A stretch of 6,845 nucleotides of DNA from Bdellovibrio sp. ZAP7 (lineage in GTDB: Bacteria > Bacteroidota > Bacteroidia > Flavobacteriales > Flavobacteriaceae): positions 1 through 6,845 of the forward strand of contig CALPKO020000071.1 in assembly GCA_943324165.2 (NCBI GenBank), in the 5' to 3' direction. The translations under genes and the position numbers were made by a program. Below, in pieces: positions 5,823-6,845 of this stretch. Numbering within the stretch: the first letter of the stretch is position 1; each line of letters starts with the position of its first letter. The notes beneath the pieces were generated by a model that did no database searches, was not told the DNA's origin, and saw nothing but the letters and a program-made list of their open reading frames with translations.

Positions 5823-5852
5823 CAATAGTACGAATATTTTTTAATTTTACAA
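5823..5852 (-). promoter_or_regulatory. Possible rho promoter
   Basis: On the minus strand, TTG (5852-5850) and TACTATTG (5830-5823) are 19 nt apart. The second element differs from TAnnTTTG at one position. Transcription would start near 5817, giving a leader of about 100 nt before the rho ATG. No exact TAnnTTTG is visible on this strand closer to the gene, so this is the best candidate but weak. Confidence 0.35.
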
Positions 5853-5875
5853 TAGTTTATTAAGAAAAGAAAATA

Positions 5876-5883
5876 TATTTTTG
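5876..5883 (+). promoter_or_regulatory. Predicted -7 element for the DUF4293 gene
   Basis: TATTTTTG is an exact TAnnTTTG ending 19 bp before the ATG, predicting a leader of about 12-15 nt. No TTG stands at the usual -33 distance, so the promoter is only partly supported. The 187-bp gap to rho holds this and the possible rho promoter. Confidence 0.45.
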
Positions 5884-5902
5884 TCAAAAGAATTAAACTT
5901 TA

Positions 5903-6316
5903 ATGTTACAAAGAGTTCAAAGTATTTATCTATTAATTGCAATGATTGCTACCATTGTTTTACCTTTTTTGTTTCCTTTATGGACGCTGCAAAATGGAAA
6001 AGATTTTTATTTTATGTTAGATTTAAATTTTGTGGTACTTTTTGGATTAAGTTCTACTTTATCTTTACTGAGCATTGTTTCGTATAAAAAAAGACAAAAT
6101 CAATTTGTAATTGGCAGATTGAACATCATATTAAATTTAATTTTATTAGGATTATTTGTTTATCGTTCCCTAAATTTATCTGGAGAAACTGTTGAAGTTT
6201 CTGAGAAAGGTATTGGGATGTTTCTTCCTATTGTTGCTATCGTTTTTTTGGTTTTGGCCAATAAATCCATCAAGAAGGATGAAGATCTCGTAAAATCTGT
6301 GGACCGATTGAGGTAA
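5903..6316 (+). CDS. DUF4293 family integral membrane protein
   Basis: The 137-residue product has four predicted membrane helices (about 7-27, 41-59, 70-88 and 104-121), a positive patch between helices two and three (YKKRQNQ, 61-67), and a charged cytoplasmic-looking tail ending KKDEDLVKSVDRLR (124-137). The opening MLQRVQSIYLLIA and this tail match the DUF4293 family of Bacteroidota as I recall it, and the length is normal. No function is established for the family. The positive-inside pattern suggests that both ends lie in the cytoplasm. It sits divergent to rho, a neighbourhood I believe is common in this group, and has its own terminator, so it is probably a single-gene transcript. Confidence 0.85.
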   Translation: MLQRVQSIYLLIAMIATIVLPFLFPLWTLQNGKDFYFMLDLNFVVLFGLSSTLSLLSIVSYKKRQNQFVIGRLNIILNLILLGLFVYRSLNLSGETVEVSEKGIGMFLPIVAIVFLVLANKSIKKDEDLVKSVDRLR

Positions 6317-6345
6317 ACCTATAAACTTAGTTTATTAGTGCGAAG

Positions 6346-6376
6346 AAAATCCGAAGCGAAAGTTTCGGATTTTTTT
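6346..6376 (+). terminator. Intrinsic terminator of the DUF4293 gene
   Basis: A 10-bp perfect stem (AAAATCCGAA at 6346-6355 paired with TTCGGATTTT at 6364-6373) extends by a G-U and a C-G pair to a GAAA tetraloop (6358-6361). A T-rich tail follows. It lies 30 bp after the stop codon. The T-rich side and context indicate plus-strand action, and it separates DUF4293 from the M1 peptidase gene. Confidence 0.9.
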
Positions 6377-6463
6377 GTTTTATTCCTAAACTTATCATAA
6401 AAATTGAAATGTTAATATTCCATTTTATATTTTTCCTTTAATTTGTAATCCAAATAGACAAAC

Positions 6464-6845
6464 ATGAAAAAAACATCAATCAAATTAAATCTTTTGACAA
6501 TCCTTGCTTTTGGATTTTCAATCGCTAATGCACAAGATAGCAAGCCTGTTGAAAAGCAAAAAGCAGTTTCAAATTACAATTATCACGATGCTTTTGGTCC
6601 AAATTTTTATACTAAAAATGCAACCGAAACACGTTCTGCCAGTGGACAACCTGGTGCTAAATATTGGCAAAATCGTGCCGACTACACGCTAAATGCTACT
6701 TTAAATGAGCAAACAAATGAAATCGTTGGTTCAGAAATCTTGACATATACCAATAATAGTCCGGATAAAATTGCTTTTTTGTGGATGTATGTTGAGCAAA
6801 ATTTATTTAAAAAAGATGCTCGTGGAGAAGCTGTAATTCCGGTAA
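6464..6845 (+). CDS. M1 family metallopeptidase, N-terminal part (runs off right edge)
   Basis: The frame opens at ATG 6464 and stays open to the window edge, giving 127 residues. Residues 1-23 form a signal peptide with a Lys-rich start, a hydrophobic core (about LNLLTILAFGFSIA) and an ANA site before Gln24, so the product is exported. The mature part, with NYNYHDAFGPNFYTKNATET (38-57), SGQPGAKYWQNRADY (60-74) and EIVGSEILTYTNNSP (86-100), resembles the start of the N-terminal beta-saddle domain of large flavobacterial M1 aminopeptidases as I remember them. The catalytic HExxH-E zinc site would lie beyond the window, so activity cannot be judged. Its likely role is peptide degradation in the periplasm or at the cell surface. 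The start is supported by the signal peptide beginning at this Met. No clear promoter is seen in 6377-6463; TTAATTTG (6438-6445) differs from TAnnTTTG at one position. Confidence 0.85.
   Translation, partial: MKKTSIKLNLLTILAFGFSIANAQDSKPVEKQKAVSNYNYHDAFGPNFYTKNATETRSASGQPGAKYWQNRADYTLNATLNEQTNEIVGSEILTYTNNSPDKIAFLWMYVEQNLFKKDARGEAVIPV

Noticed and set aside
5881..6087. Alternative plus-strand frame overlapping the DUF4293 gene
   Set aside because: The frame at 5903 gives a complete four-helix DUF4293 protein. The overlapping one is Phe/Cys-rich shadow sequence.
6319..6336. Palindrome ATAAAC-TTA-GTTTAT just after the DUF4293 stop
   Set aside because: Six AT-rich pairs without a T-run; the strong hairpin at 6346-6376 explains termination.
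6504..6692. Plus-strand frame of 62 codons near the right edge
   Set aside because: The frame from 6464 gives a signal peptide and M1 peptidase sequence; this one is its out-of-frame shadow.

Overview
The window reads as chromosomal DNA from a member of the Bacteroidota, most likely the genus Flavobacterium or a close relative. The DNA is very AT-rich. Start codons lack Shine-Dalgarno sequences, and upstream regions carry the phylum-type promoter -7 element TAnnTTTG. Several proteins (the Lrp/AsnC regulator, Rho with a long N-terminal insertion, the DUF4293 protein, the M1 peptidase start) look like flavobacterial versions as I recall them. I see no mobile element, tRNA, rRNA or CRISPR array.

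Layout from left to right. The 5' end of a phosphoenolpyruvate carboxylase gene (ppc, minus strand) runs off the left edge. Behind it, also on the minus strand, lie an Lrp/AsnC-type regulator with a strong intrinsic terminator and a cytoplasmic-looking M14 zinc carboxypeptidase. A 313-bp intergenic region separates the carboxypeptidase from a divergent XRE-type helix-turn-helix regulator. A small SAM-binding, spermidine-synthase-like protein follows on the plus strand with its own promoter. It converges on rho (minus strand), and a bidirectional hairpin lies between the two. Divergent from rho are a four-helix DUF4293 membrane protein with a strong terminator and the start of an exported M1 family metallopeptidase that runs off the right edge.

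The most notable element is the intergenic region 2274-2586 together with the first codons of the XRE gene. It carries six copies of the inverted repeat TTTAC-N4-GTAAA (two perfect, four with one mismatch), three near each divergent gene. Four copies contain an exact TAnnTTTG promoter element oriented toward the nearer gene, and one covers the XRE start codon. This looks like an operator array through which the XRE protein, or another dimeric regulator, could control both itself and the peptidase.

The other genes are mostly housekeeping: anaplerotic carbon fixation (ppc), transcription termination (rho), amino-acid-responsive regulation (Lrp/AsnC) and extracytoplasmic peptide degradation (M1). 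Rho carries an Asn/Gln/Glu/Lys-rich low-complexity insertion of about 175 residues with an NPNQ tandem repeat.
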